Shown: positions 1 through 8,082 of the stretch, one piece after another
Layout: the number at the start of each line of letters is the position of its first letter
How positions within the stretch are numbered: the stretch's first letter is position 1
Assembly (NCBI RefSeq): GCF_900090145.1
Contig: NZ_FMHI01000004.1
Location: 62,001-126,000, forward strand
Direction: 5' to 3'
DNA: 64,000 bases
Source: Streptomyces sp. WMMB 322
Lineage (GTDB): Bacteria > Actinomycetota > Actinomycetes > Streptomycetales > Streptomycetaceae
Notes under the pieces: generated by a model
What the model was told of the DNA's origin: nothing
The model's input: only the letters and a program-made list of their open reading frames with translations
Databases searched by the model: none
Program-made: the position numbers and the translations under genes

Positions 1-2
1 AG

Positions 3-326
3 TCGGACATCTCGGAGGGGGGCCACGGCGTGGACGGCGACCGCCGCTTCCACGCGGCCGTCACCGCCGCCGGACACAGCACTCTGCTCGCGGAGTTCAT
101 GGGCTCGATCTCCGAGCCGGTCGCCGAGAGCCGCAACGAGTCGCTGCGCCAGCCCGGGCGCCCCACCCGCTCCCTCGAACAGCACGCGCGCATCCTCGCC
201 GCCATCGAGCGGGGCGACCCGAAGGGCGCGGCCGCGGCGATGCGCCGTCATGTGCGTACGGTGGCCAAGGTCCGCCTGCTGGAGTGGAATCCGGACGAGG
301 GCGGCAAGGGCGAACCGGACCGCTGA
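3..326 (+). CDS. GntR/FadR-type regulator, C-terminal part (5' truncated by window)
   Basis: The reading frame is open from the window edge to a TGA at 324-326, so only the C-terminal 107 or so residues are visible and the DNA-binding domain lies outside. The stretch DGDRRFHAAVTAAGHSTLL, followed by two helical blocks and the motif LEQHARILAAIERGDPKGAA, is typical of the FCD ligand-binding domain of FadR-subfamily GntR repressors, which bind small carboxylates; the HARI histidine is one of the usual metal/ligand ligands. A strong palindrome follows the stop. The effector cannot be told. Its target may lie upstream of the window, because the next gene is convergent. Confidence 0.75.
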   Translation, partial: SDISEGGHGVDGDRRFHAAVTAAGHSTLLAEFMGSISEPVAESRNESLRQPGRPTRSLEQHARILAAIERGDPKGAAAAMRRHVRTVAKVRLLEWNPDEGGKGEPDR

Positions 327-362
327 CGTCCCTCCGGGACGCGCCCGTCACGCCCCTCCCGG

Positions 363-390
363 CTCGGCGCCGCCGGCCGGCGGCGCCGAG
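363..390. terminator. Perfect 28-bp GC palindrome between convergent genes
   Basis: Two perfect 14-base arms starting CTCGGCGCCG meet without a loop, so a folded transcript would have a roughly 12-bp stem and a 4-nt loop. It lies 37 bp after the regulator stop and 46 bp after the amidase stop, which fits a bidirectional terminator. There is no U tract, as is usual in Streptomyces. Confidence 0.6.
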
Positions 391-435
391 CGCCCCCGTC
401 GAACGTCCCCGGGTCCTTCGCAAGCTCCCGGCCGC

Positions 436-1881
436 TCAGCCCAGCAGTGCCGGCCGCACCCGCTCAACCCAGCGAGTCTCCCGTTCGTAGGCGTGCGCCA
501 GCCGCAGCAGCCCGAAGTCGCCGCGGTGCCTCCCGATGAGCTGGACGCCCATGGGCAGGCCGCTCTCGCCGAAGCCGGCGGGCACGGCGATCGCCGGCAC
601 CCCGGCCAGCGTCCACGGCACCACCGTCTCCATCCACCGGTGATAGGTGTCCATCTCCCGCCCGCCGACGCGCTCGGGCCAGCGGGCCCCCTTGTCGAAC
701 GGGAAGACCTGCGCGGCCGGGGCGAGGACGTAGTCGTACTCCGCGAGGAACTCCGTCAGCGCCGCGAACCAGCGGTCCCGCGACTGCGCCGCGGCGGCGA
801 CGTCGAGCGCACCGAGCTCCAGCCCGCGCTCGATCTCCCAGACCGCCTCCGGCTTCATGCGCCCGCGCGTTTCCGGGTCCGAGTACAGGCCGTGCCGCTC
901 CAGGTTCGCGAGCCCGCGCAAGGTCAGGAACGTCCGCCAGATCTCCTCGGGCCCGAAGTCCGGTTGTGCCTCGGTCACTTCGCACCCCAGGGCCTCGAAG
1001 GCGGCGAAGGACGAACGGCACACCTCCAGCACGCCCGGCTCCGTCGCCAGCCGGCCTCCCCAGTCGCCGACCCAGGCCACGCGCACGCCGCGGAAGTCGC
1101 CGCCCTCCAGGCTCTCCCGGAACCGTCCGCCCTCTTCGGCACCGCCCAGGGGTGCACTGCCGTCGGGCCCCGCCATGACGGACAGCAGCCACGCCAGATC
1201 CGTGACGGTACGGGCCATGGGCCCCGCGGTGCCCAGCTGCGCGGAGAAGCCCGGCGTGGGCACCAGGCCCCAACTCGGGCGCATGCCAAAGACGTTGTTG
1301 AAGGCCGCGGGATTGCGCAGCGACCCCATGTAGTCGCTTCCGTCCGCCACCGGCAGCATCCGCAGCGCGAGCGCCGAGGCCGCGCCTCCGCTGCTCCCGC
1401 CGGCCGTGCGGGAGGGATCGTAGGCGTTGCCCGTGGCCCCCCACACGCTGTTGTACGTGTGCGAACCCAGGCCGAACTCGGGGGTGTTCGTCTTGCCGAT
1501 GACCACCGCCCCCGCGCCCTTGAGCCGCTTGACGAACAGCGCGTCCTGCTGCGCCACGCGGTCCTTGTGCACCGGTGAACCCTCGCTCCAGGGCAGCCCG
1601 CGGGCCTCGGTCAGATCCTTCACGGCGTGCGGGAAACCGTGCATCCAGCCCAAGTACCGGCCGTTTCGCAGCTGTTCGTCGCGTTCCCGTGCCTGCCGCA
1701 GGGAGATCTCCGGGGCCTGCATGCCGACGATGGCGTTGACGTGCGGATTGACCGTGCTGATGTGCTCCAGGTACGCCTCCATGACCTCGACGCACGAGAC
1801 CCGGCGCTCCGCTATGGCCCGGGACAGCCCGGTGGCGTCCCACGAGACGATCTCCCGCACAGTGCCTCCCGCTCCCCTCAT
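436..1881 (-). CDS. Amidase signature family amidase
   Basis: Serine hydrolase of the amidase signature family that would cleave a carboxamide to acid and ammonia in the cytoplasm; the substrate is unknown. The 481-aa product has the glycine/serine-rich core TAGGSSGGAASALALRM, the nucleophile segment SDYMGSLRNPAA and an upstream catalytic-type Lys in KDLTEARG, giving the Ser-cisSer-Lys triad. Length is normal for the family. The ATG at 1881 is preceded by GGGAG; a GTG at 1860 (protein VREIVSWD...) also has GGGAGG and is an equally possible start. The amidohydrolase gene lies 77 bp upstream on the same strand, so the two may form a degradative operon. Confidence 0.85.
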   Translation of the reverse strand: MRGAGGTVREIVSWDATGLSRAIAERRVSCVEVMEAYLEHISTVNPHVNAIVGMQAPEISLRQARERDEQLRNGRYLGWMHGFPHAVKDLTEARGLPWSEGSPVHKDRVAQQDALFVKRLKGAGAVVIGKTNTPEFGLGSHTYNSVWGATGNAYDPSRTAGGSSGGAASALALRMLPVADGSDYMGSLRNPAAFNNVFGMRPSWGLVPTPGFSAQLGTAGPMARTVTDLAWLLSVMAGPDGSAPLGGAEEGGRFRESLEGGDFRGVRVAWVGDWGGRLATEPGVLEVCRSSFAAFEALGCEVTEAQPDFGPEEIWRTFLTLRGLANLERHGLYSDPETRGRMKPEAVWEIERGLELGALDVAAAAQSRDRWFAALTEFLAEYDYVLAPAAQVFPFDKGARWPERVGGREMDTYHRWMETVVPWTLAGVPAIAVPAGFGESGLPMGVQLIGRHRGDFGLLRLAHAYERETRWVERVRPALLG

Positions 1882-1958
1882 CGCCGCTCCCGCCCGACCC
1901 GGCCGATGTGCGCGCCGGGCGCGGTCCCGCGGCCGGCCGGCTCCGCGGCGCGGCACAT

Positions 1959-3050
1959 CTAACGGACGACCCCGCCCCGCAGCACCACGTGCCGCGGATC
2001 GTTCAGCACCCGTATGTCCGCACGCGGGTCCTCGGCGAAGACCAGGAGGTCCGCCGGAGCGCCCTCCTCCAGCCCCGGCCGCCCGAGCCAGCGACGCGCA
2101 CCCCAGGTCGCCGCCGACAGCGCCTCGGCGGGCGGTATCCCTGCCGTGACCAGCTCCGCGACCTCCGCGGGGACGAGCCCGTGCGCCAGGGAACCACCGG
2201 CGTCGGTGCCTGCGTAGACGGGGATGCCCGCGTCGAAGGCGGCGCGCACGGTCTCGTAGCGGCTCTCGTGGAGCCGCATCATGTGCTCGGACCAGCGCGG
2301 GTACTTGGTGCCGACCCGCGCGAGCCGCGGGAACGTGGCGGTGTTGACGAGCGTGGGGACGATCGCGACCCCGCGCTCGGCGAAGAGCGGAATCGTCTCC
2401 TCGGTGAGTCCGGTCGCGTGCTCGATGCAGTCGATCCCGGCCTCGACCAGGTCACGGAGCGAATTCTCGGCGAAGCAGTGCGCGGTGACGCGTGCGCCCT
2501 CCTCGTGCGCCGCCGCGATGGCCTCCTCCAGCGCCCAGCGGGGCCAGCAGGGAGCGAGGTCGCCCTCGCCCCGGTCGATCCAGTCGCCCACGAGCTTGAC
2601 CCAGCCGTCGCCGCGTTTGGCCTCGAGACGCACGTACGCCGCCAGGTCGCCGGGCTCGATCTCGTGGGCGTAGTTGCGGATGTAGCGCTTCGTGCGGGCG
2701 ATGTGCCGGCCGGCGCGGATGATGCGGGGCAGGTCCTCGCGGTCGTCGATCCACCGGGTGTCGGAGGGCGAGCCCGCGTCGCGGAGCAGCAGGGCGCCGG
2801 CTTCCCGTTCGGTCAGCGCCTGCTTCTCGCTGGTGGCCTCGTCCACCGGGCCCTGCTGGTCGAGACCGACGTGGCAGTGCGCGTCGACGAGTCCGGGGAG
2901 AACCCAGCCCTCGGCGCCGAGGGTGTCCCGGCCGGTGCCCGGGGGGCGCTCGTAGGTGACGCGTCCGTCCACCACCCACAGTTCGTCCCGGATGTCCTCG
3001 GGCCCTGCCAGCACGCGCCCCTTGATGTGGAGATTGCCGCGGTCGCTCAT
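1959..3050 (-). CDS. Metal-dependent amidohydrolase (imidazolonepropionase-like)
   Basis: Amidohydrolase-superfamily hydrolase of 363 aa. It shows the ordered metal-site motifs: DAHCHVG (HxH after a short beta N-domain), a Lys in GWVKLVGDW, single His residues in TAHCFAE and CIEHATG, and the final Asp in AGTDAGG. The C-terminal segment APADLLVFAEDPRADI is the usual small beta-sandwich return. Substrate unknown; the nearby amidase suggests a cyclic or linear amide. No Shine-Dalgarno precedes the ATG. Instead TAGGGT (3057-3062, read on the minus strand) sits 6 nt before it, suggesting a leaderless transcript. Confidence 0.85.
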   Translation of the reverse strand: MSDRGNLHIKGRVLAGPEDIRDELWVVDGRVTYERPPGTGRDTLGAEGWVLPGLVDAHCHVGLDQQGPVDEATSEKQALTEREAGALLLRDAGSPSDTRWIDDREDLPRIIRAGRHIARTKRYIRNYAHEIEPGDLAAYVRLEAKRGDGWVKLVGDWIDRGEGDLAPCWPRWALEEAIAAAHEEGARVTAHCFAENSLRDLVEAGIDCIEHATGLTEETIPLFAERGVAIVPTLVNTATFPRLARVGTKYPRWSEHMMRLHESRYETVRAAFDAGIPVYAGTDAGGSLAHGLVPAEVAELVTAGIPPAEALSAATWGARRWLGRPGLEEGAPADLLVFAEDPRADIRVLNDPRHVVLRGGVVR

Positions 3051-3062
3051 GCCCGCACCCTA

Positions 3063-3495
3063 TGAGGACTCACGGGGCTTCCTGCACCCGCCCGGCAGGG
3101 GCAGTACGGTGGCACGCATGCACACGGCGATGACTGCTCGCGCGTCCGGGAGGAAGCGGAAGGAAAAGATGCGGCATCGGAACCGTTGCGGGAGAATACA
3201 TTTTCGCAACTATTATCAGCGTAGCCGCCCGTATTCTTCTTCCCGATTTCCACTTCTTTAAACGCTGCATTTTTTCACAGGTCATCATGGCGAAATTCGG
3301 GTCCGCCTCAAGGTCGTTACCGCAATGTGATGGACTCCACAAGTGGCCCGGTCGGCCCGGAAAAATGCGGAAATACCGGGACGGAACAAGATCCGGGACA
3401 CACGTGTGCGCCTGCGCGCGATAACACACCATCCCGCGTCACGTAACCCCACCCCGCCGTGCGTTTTCGGATTCTGCTGGGTAAATTTAATACCC
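3063..3495 (+). promoter_or_regulatory. AT-richer non-coding region upstream of the ect operon
   Basis: About 430 bp with no convincing gene and markedly more A/T than its surroundings, notably 3195-3290. It contains an inverted repeat GTTGCG...CGCAAC at 3185-3210 around an AT-rich core, and a 5-bp inverted repeat GGGTA/TACCC (3479-3483, 3491-3495) directly against the ectA ATG. That last element holds TAAATT 8 nt and TTTAAT 4 nt before the ATG, either of which could be a -10 box. No clear -35 was seen. The region probably carries the salt-responsive ect promoter; this is inference from position and composition. Confidence 0.45.
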
Positions 3496-4074
3496 ATGAC
3501 CGCCGCACAAGCAGACCGTGCACGTGCCCGCAGTGATTTCCGGGAAATGCCGGAGGGGCTGACACTCGACGCTCCGCAACTCGATGACGGAGCGGCGCTC
3601 TGGCGCATCGCCCGCGACTCGCGGACGCTCGACCTCAACTCCTCCTACAGCTATCTCCTGTGGTGTCGCGACTTCGCCGCCACCTCCGTGGTCGCACGTG
3701 ACGAGGGCGGTGAGCCGGTCGGATTCATCACCGGCTACGTACGCCCCTCACACCCGCGGACGCTGGTCGTCTGGCAGGTCGCCGTCGACGAGTCGGCGCG
3801 CGGCCGCGGACTGGCGGCGGCGATGCTCGACGGGCTGGCCCTGCGCACGGCCCGGGAACTGGGGACCGACGGGATCGAGACCACCGTCACCCCGGACAAC
3901 ACTCCCTCCAACCGCCTCTTCACCTCCTTCGCGGAGCGCCACGGCGCGGCGACGGAGAAGGAGGTGCTCTTCGATGCCGGAGTGTTCCCGGAGAGCGGTC
4001 ACGAGCCCGAAATCCTCTACCGGATCGGCCCGTTGGCGTCCCTGAAGGACCCGGACCCGCTGACCGTGCACTGA
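3496..4074 (+). CDS. ectA: L-2,4-diaminobutyrate N-acetyltransferase
   Basis: Acetylates L-2,4-diaminobutyrate to N-gamma-acetyl-diaminobutyrate, the second step of ectoine synthesis. The 192-aa product is a GNAT enzyme with the EctA hallmarks LDLNSSYSYLLWCRDF, the acetyl-CoA loop ARGRGLAAAMLDG and VTPDNTPSNRLFTSFA. An in-frame extension reaches back to 3343 but is unlike EctA, so the ATG at 3496 is chosen; it gives the usual length. No ribosome binding site is visible before this ATG, and a stem-loop-like GGGTA/TACCC element with AT-rich -10-like sequence abuts it, so the message may start at or very near the ATG. First gene of ectABCD. Confidence 0.97.
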   Translation: MTAAQADRARARSDFREMPEGLTLDAPQLDDGAALWRIARDSRTLDLNSSYSYLLWCRDFAATSVVARDEGGEPVGFITGYVRPSHPRTLVVWQVAVDESARGRGLAAAMLDGLALRTARELGTDGIETTVTPDNTPSNRLFTSFAERHGAATEKEVLFDAGVFPESGHEPEILYRIGPLASLKDPDPLTVH

Positions 4075-4120
4075 GACTGCCGCGTTCCGCCGGCGCTTCG
4101 CGCCCCACAACTGAGAACCG

Positions 4121-4163
4121 CCCGCGATCCCTGCAGTCCCGCGATCCCTGCAGTCCCGCGATC
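4121..4163. repeat. 17-bp tandem repeat between ectA and ectB
   Basis: The unit CCCGCGATCCCTGCAGT occurs at 4121-4137 and 4138-4154, with a third partial copy to 4163. Each full copy contains the palindrome CTGCAG. It lies in the 142-bp ectA-ectB spacer and may be slippage-prone. Confidence 0.85.
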
Positions 4164-4216
4164 CGACCCGCATCCGACCACTTCGACCGCACGCAACTCA
4201 CTCCCAGGAGCACGCC

Positions 4217-5485
4217 GTGACCATCACGCAGCCCGACCTCAGTGTCTTCGAGACCGTCGAGTCGGAAGTACGCAGCTACTGCCGTGGCTGGCCCACGATC
4301 TTCGACCGGGCCCAGGGCTCACACATGTACGACGAGGACGGCCATACGTATCTGGACTTCTTCGCCGGAGCCGGAACGCTCAACTACGGCCACAACAACC
4401 CCGTGCTCAAACGCGCCCTGCTGGACTACCTGGAGCGTGACGGGGTCGTCCACGGCCTCGACATGAGCACCAGCGCCAAGCGTGCCTTCCTGGAGGCCTT
4501 CCAGGAGAAGATCCTTCAGCCCCGCGGCCTGAACCACAAGGTGATGTTCCCCGGCCCGACGGGCACCAACGCCGTCGAGGCCGCGCTGAAGCTGGCCCGC
4601 AAGGTCAAGGAGCGCGAGTCCATCGTCTCCTTCACCAACGCCTTCCACGGCATGTCGCTGGGCTCGCTCGCCGTCACCGGCAACGCCTTCAAGCGCGCCG
4701 GCGCGGGCATCCCGCTCGTGCACGGCACGCCGATGCCCTTCGACGACTATCTGGGCGGCAGCACCGAGGACTTCGTCTGGTTCGAGCGGCTGCTGGAGGA
4801 CCAGGGCTCCGGCCTCAACAAGCCGGCGGCCGTGATCGTCGAGACCGTGCAGGGCGAGGGCGGAATCAACGTCGCGCGCGCCGAGTGGCTGCGTGACCTC
4901 TCCGACCTGTGCAAGCGGCACGACATGCTGCTCATCGTCGACGACATCCAGATGGGCTGCGGCCGCACCGGCGCCTTCTTCTCCTTCGAGGAGGCGGGGA
5001 TCGAGCCGGACATCATCACGCTGTCCAAGTCCATCGGCGGTTACGGAATGCCGCTGGCCCTCACCCTCTTCAAGCCTGAGCTGGACATCTGGGAGCCGGG
5101 CGAGCACAACGGCACCTTCCGCGGCAACAACCCCGCGTTCGTCACGGCCACGGCCGCGTTCGAGACGTACTGGACCGATGACCAGACGGAGAAGCAGACT
5201 CTCTCCCGAGGTGAGCAGGTCGAGGCGGTTTTGCGGTCGATTTCGGAGGAACACAGCGAAGACGTTGCCGACTTCCGTGGGCGCGGGCTGGTATGGGGAC
5301 TGGAGTTCCACGACAAGGACCGTGCGAACGCCGTCGCCAAGCGCTGCTTCGAGCTCGGTCTCCTCATCGAGACCTCGGGACCGCAGAGCGAGGTCGTGAA
5401 GCTGCTTCCGGCTCTCACGATCACTGCCGAGGAACTCGACGAGGGCCTGCGTGTGCTGGCCCGGGCGGTGCGCGAGACCGCGTAA
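4217..5485 (+). CDS. ectB: Diaminobutyrate--2-oxoglutarate aminotransferase
   Basis: PLP-dependent class III aminotransferase that makes L-2,4-diaminobutyrate from aspartate beta-semialdehyde with glutamate as amino donor, the first ectoine-specific step. The 422-aa protein matches EctB over its length: FFAGAGTLNYGHNNP near the N-terminus, the cofactor segment IVDDIQMGCGRTG, and the Schiff-base lysine at about residue 271 in LSKSIGGYG. The GTG at 4217 has AGGAG six bases upstream. It follows ectA by 142 bp, longer than usual for the operon because of a tandem repeat in the spacer. Confidence 0.97.
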   Translation: MTITQPDLSVFETVESEVRSYCRGWPTIFDRAQGSHMYDEDGHTYLDFFAGAGTLNYGHNNPVLKRALLDYLERDGVVHGLDMSTSAKRAFLEAFQEKILQPRGLNHKVMFPGPTGTNAVEAALKLARKVKERESIVSFTNAFHGMSLGSLAVTGNAFKRAGAGIPLVHGTPMPFDDYLGGSTEDFVWFERLLEDQGSGLNKPAAVIVETVQGEGGINVARAEWLRDLSDLCKRHDMLLIVDDIQMGCGRTGAFFSFEEAGIEPDIITLSKSIGGYGMPLALTLFKPELDIWEPGEHNGTFRGNNPAFVTATAAFETYWTDDQTEKQTLSRGEQVEAVLRSISEEHSEDVADFRGRGLVWGLEFHDKDRANAVAKRCFELGLLIETSGPQSEVVKLLPALTITAEELDEGLRVLARAVRETA

Positions 5486-5563
5486 CCGCTTCGCTCACGG
5501 CCCGCCCCGGTTGCGTCCGGGGCGGGCCGGCCCCGTAATGAATAGAGAAAGGTACGCCACAAC

Positions 5564-5965
5564 GTGATTGTTCGTTCGTTCAAGGACATCGAGGACACCG
5601 ACCGTCACATCAAGTCCGCATCCGGCACCTGGGAAAGCAAGCGGATCGTGCTGGCGAAGGAGCGTGTGGGCTTCTCCCTGCACGAGACCGTGCTGTACGC
5701 GGGTACCGAGACTTCGATGTGGTACGCAAACCACGTCGAAGCCGTACTGTGCGTAGAGGGCGAGTCCGAACTCACCAACGATGAGACCGGTGAGAAGCAT
5801 CTGATCACCCCCGGCACCATGTATCTGCTCGATGGGCACGAGAAGCACACAATGCGTCCCATTACCGACTTCCGGTGCATCTGTGTCTTCAATCCGCCCG
5901 TGACGGGCCGGGAGGATCACGACGAGAACGGCGTCTACCCGCTTCTCACCGAGCCTGACGACTGA
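5564..5965 (+). CDS. ectC: Ectoine synthase
   Basis: Cupin enzyme that cyclises N-gamma-acetyl-diaminobutyrate to ectoine. The 133-aa protein has the typical start [16 protein letters not shown] and the cupin segments [16 protein letters not shown] and [13 protein letters not shown], carrying the iron-binding Glu and His residues, and ends normally. GTG start with a purine-rich AGAAAGG upstream. It is 78 bp behind ectB in the same operon. Confidence 0.97.
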   Translation: MIVRSFKDIEDTDRHIKSASGTWESKRIVLAKERVGFSLHETVLYAGTETSMWYANHVEAVLCVEGESELTNDETGEKHLITPGTMYLLDGHEKHTMRPITDFRCICVFNPPVTGREDHDENGVYPLLTEPDD

Positions 5966-6072
5966 GCCGCAGAGCTCGGCCGTTACAGGCCAGTACGGCG
6001 GCTTCTGCCGTCCGCGGCTATGGCCGCTCGCCCACCGAACAGGGCCGTACGAGAGGAGAGGAAGGCAACACA

Positions 6073-6972
6073 ATGACCACCGCACCCGAGCGCACCGCCG
6101 ACCTGTACCCGACTCGCGGAGCCACCGAGGTGGCCACCCCAAGGATGGACCCCGTCGTGTGGTCCGAACCGGGTACGCCGGGGCCCATCGAGCCCGCGGT
6201 TCTGGCGGAATACGAGCGGGACGGGTTCCTTGCGATCGACCAGCTCATCACTCCCGATGAGGTCGACATGTACAGCAGGGAACTGGAACGGCTCACCACG
6301 GATGCGGAGATCCGTGCCGACGAGCGCTCGATCATCGAGCCGAAGTCGGATGAGATCCGGACCGTGTTCGAGGTGCACAAGATCAGCGAGGTCTTCGCCG
6401 ACCTGGTGCGGGACCCGCGGGTCGTGGGCCGGGCGCGACAGATCCTGGGCTCGGACGTCTACGTCCACCAGTCCCGGATCAACGTCAAGCCCGGCTTCGG
6501 TGCCACTGGCTTCTACTGGCACTCCGACTTCGAGACCTGGCACGCGGAAGACGGTCTTCCGGCGATGCGGACCGTGTCGGTCTCGATCGCACTGACCCGG
6601 AACTACGACACCAACGGCGGCCTGATGATCATGCCGGGGTCACACAAGACCTTCCTCGGCTGCGCGGGCGAGACGCCGAAGGACAACTACAAGCAGTCGC
6701 TGCAGATGCAGGACGCGGGCACACCGTCCGACGAGTCCCTGGCCAAGTTCGCCGACGCGCACGGCATCAAGCTCTTCACGGGCGAAGCCGGTTCGGCCAC
6801 CTGGTTCGACTGCAACTGCATGCACGGAAGCGGTGACAACATCACTCCGTACCCGCGGAGCAACGTGTTCATCGTCTTCAACAGCGTGGAGAACGAGGCC
6901 GTGGAACCGTTCGCGGCCCCGGTCCGCCGTCCCGAGTTCATCGGAGCGCGCGACTTCACGCCGGTGAGGTGA
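6073..6972 (+). CDS. ectD: Ectoine hydroxylase
   Basis: Fe(II)/2-oxoglutarate dioxygenase that hydroxylates ectoine to 5-hydroxyectoine, a solute linked to heat and desiccation protection. The 299-aa protein has the EctD signature FYWHSDFETWHAEDGLP with iron ligands His150 and Asp152, the third ligand His251 in MHGSGDN, and a likely 2-oxoglutarate-binding Arg in PRSNVFIVFN. AGGAG precedes the ATG. Last gene of ectABCD, followed 33 bp later by an intrinsic terminator. No ask_ect or ectR gene follows. Confidence 0.97.
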   Translation: MTTAPERTADLYPTRGATEVATPRMDPVVWSEPGTPGPIEPAVLAEYERDGFLAIDQLITPDEVDMYSRELERLTTDAEIRADERSIIEPKSDEIRTVFEVHKISEVFADLVRDPRVVGRARQILGSDVYVHQSRINVKPGFGATGFYWHSDFETWHAEDGLPAMRTVSVSIALTRNYDTNGGLMIMPGSHKTFLGCAGETPKDNYKQSLQMQDAGTPSDESLAKFADAHGIKLFTGEAGSATWFDCNCMHGSGDNITPYPRSNVFIVFNSVENEAVEPFAAPVRRPEFIGARDFTPVR

Positions 6973-7005
6973 CGCGGCAACTGCCGCGCTGAGCCCGGTG
7001 GATGA

Positions 7006-7038
7006 GGGGGGAGGCCGCATGACGGCCTCCCCCCTTTT
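7006..7038 (+). terminator. Rho-independent terminator of ectABCD
   Basis: Perfect 12-bp arms (GGGGGGAGGCCG and its complement, 7006-7017 and 7023-7034) around a 5-nt loop, followed by TTTT. This is the clearest U-tailed plus-strand terminator in the window and closes the ectoine operon before the DUF1989 gene. Confidence 0.9.
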
Positions 7039-7106
7039 CCGGCCGGGCGCATTCCGGTGCGATCCTGCACCGTCCGGGAGCCCGACCGAGGGAGAGAGCC
7101 GAGCGC

Positions 7107-7946
7107 ATGGCCGGCACCACCGCCGCCTACCAGGCAGACGAGGGCGGTCCGCTCGACGTCGACCGCGCCTTCTACGACAGGGTCGCCGCAGGATCCCGTG
7201 AACCCGTCGAGCGCTTCACCGTCCCCATCCGCTCCGGGCGCGCGTGGGAGGTTCCGGCGGGGCACCTGTGCCGCCTGGTGACGATCGACGGTCCGCAGGT
7301 CGCGGACCTCAACGTGTGGAACCGCCACGATCCGCGCGAGCGGCTCTGGGCCTCCCGCACACGGCAGTTGCAGCGCGCACACGTGAGCGTGTACGACCGG
7401 CTGTGGTCCACACTGCCGTTCCTGCGTCCGCTGCTGACCGTCACCGCGGACACGCTGGCCTCCTACGGGCGCGACGCCGACGGCGGCAGGGTGCACGACC
7501 TGCTGGGCACGCGCTGCGATCCGTACGTCAACCGCATGCTGAGCGGCGAGGACTTCGACTTCCACTGCCACTCGAACCTGGTGCGGGCCGTACTCCCCTA
7601 CGGGCTCACCGAGTTCGACGTGCACGACGTGCTGAACGTCTTCCAGTGCACCGGACTCAACGACGACGACCAGTACTTCATGAAGGACTGCCCGGCCCGC
7701 CCGGGCGACCACTTCGAGTTCTTCGCCGAGATCGACCTGCTGTGCGCGCTGTCGACGTGTCCGGGCGGCGATCTGTCCGTGCCCATGTGGGGTCCGGGCT
7801 CCGACGTGGACCCCGTGGAGTTCTGCCATCCGGTCGGCGTGGAGGTCCACCGCGCCGACCCCGCCCTGCTGACCGGCTGGACGCCGCCGGAACCGGCCGC
7901 GTACCGCGGCATGCACGGCATGACCCGGCCCGAATGGCGCCCCTGA
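7107..7946 (+). CDS. DUF1989 family protein (urea carboxylase-associated type)
   Basis: A 279-aa protein of the DUF1989 family, often annotated as urea amidolyase or urea carboxylase associated; its chemistry is not known to me. The conserved middle is seen in FDVHDVLNVFQCTGLNDDD and the Cys-rich blocks YFMKDCPARPGD and CALSTCPGGDLS, the likely metal or catalytic region. The N-terminal half has VPAGHLCRLVTIDGPQVADL, the usual family opening. ATG with a GAGGGAGAG site upstream. It is separated from ectD by a terminator and is probably expressed on its own. Confidence 0.85.
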   Translation: MAGTTAAYQADEGGPLDVDRAFYDRVAAGSREPVERFTVPIRSGRAWEVPAGHLCRLVTIDGPQVADLNVWNRHDPRERLWASRTRQLQRAHVSVYDRLWSTLPFLRPLLTVTADTLASYGRDADGGRVHDLLGTRCDPYVNRMLSGEDFDFHCHSNLVRAVLPYGLTEFDVHDVLNVFQCTGLNDDDQYFMKDCPARPGDHFEFFAEIDLLCALSTCPGGDLSVPMWGPGSDVDPVEFCHPVGVEVHRADPALLTGWTPPEPAAYRGMHGMTRPEWRP

Positions 7947-8082
7947 ACATCCGTGCCGCGGCCGCTCACGTCCCGGTTCCGGGCGCCGGACTCCTCCTGT
8001 GCACGGTGCAGTTGAAGGACGTCCGGGCGGACTCGAAGGCGTGCGGCTCCCGTTGGCGGCGGCGCCTGTCTCCCCGTGCCGT

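Noticed and set aside
363..390. Perfect 28-bp palindrome as an operator
   Set aside because: It sits between two gene ends, so a terminator role is more likely than regulation.
3047..3432. Short minus-strand ORFs upstream of ectA
   Set aside because: The codon pattern is unlike local genes and the region is AT-rich; it is better read as a control region.
3496..7946. DUF1989 gene as a fifth ect operon gene
   Set aside because: A U-tailed terminator at 7006-7038 and a separate ribosome site divide it from ectD.
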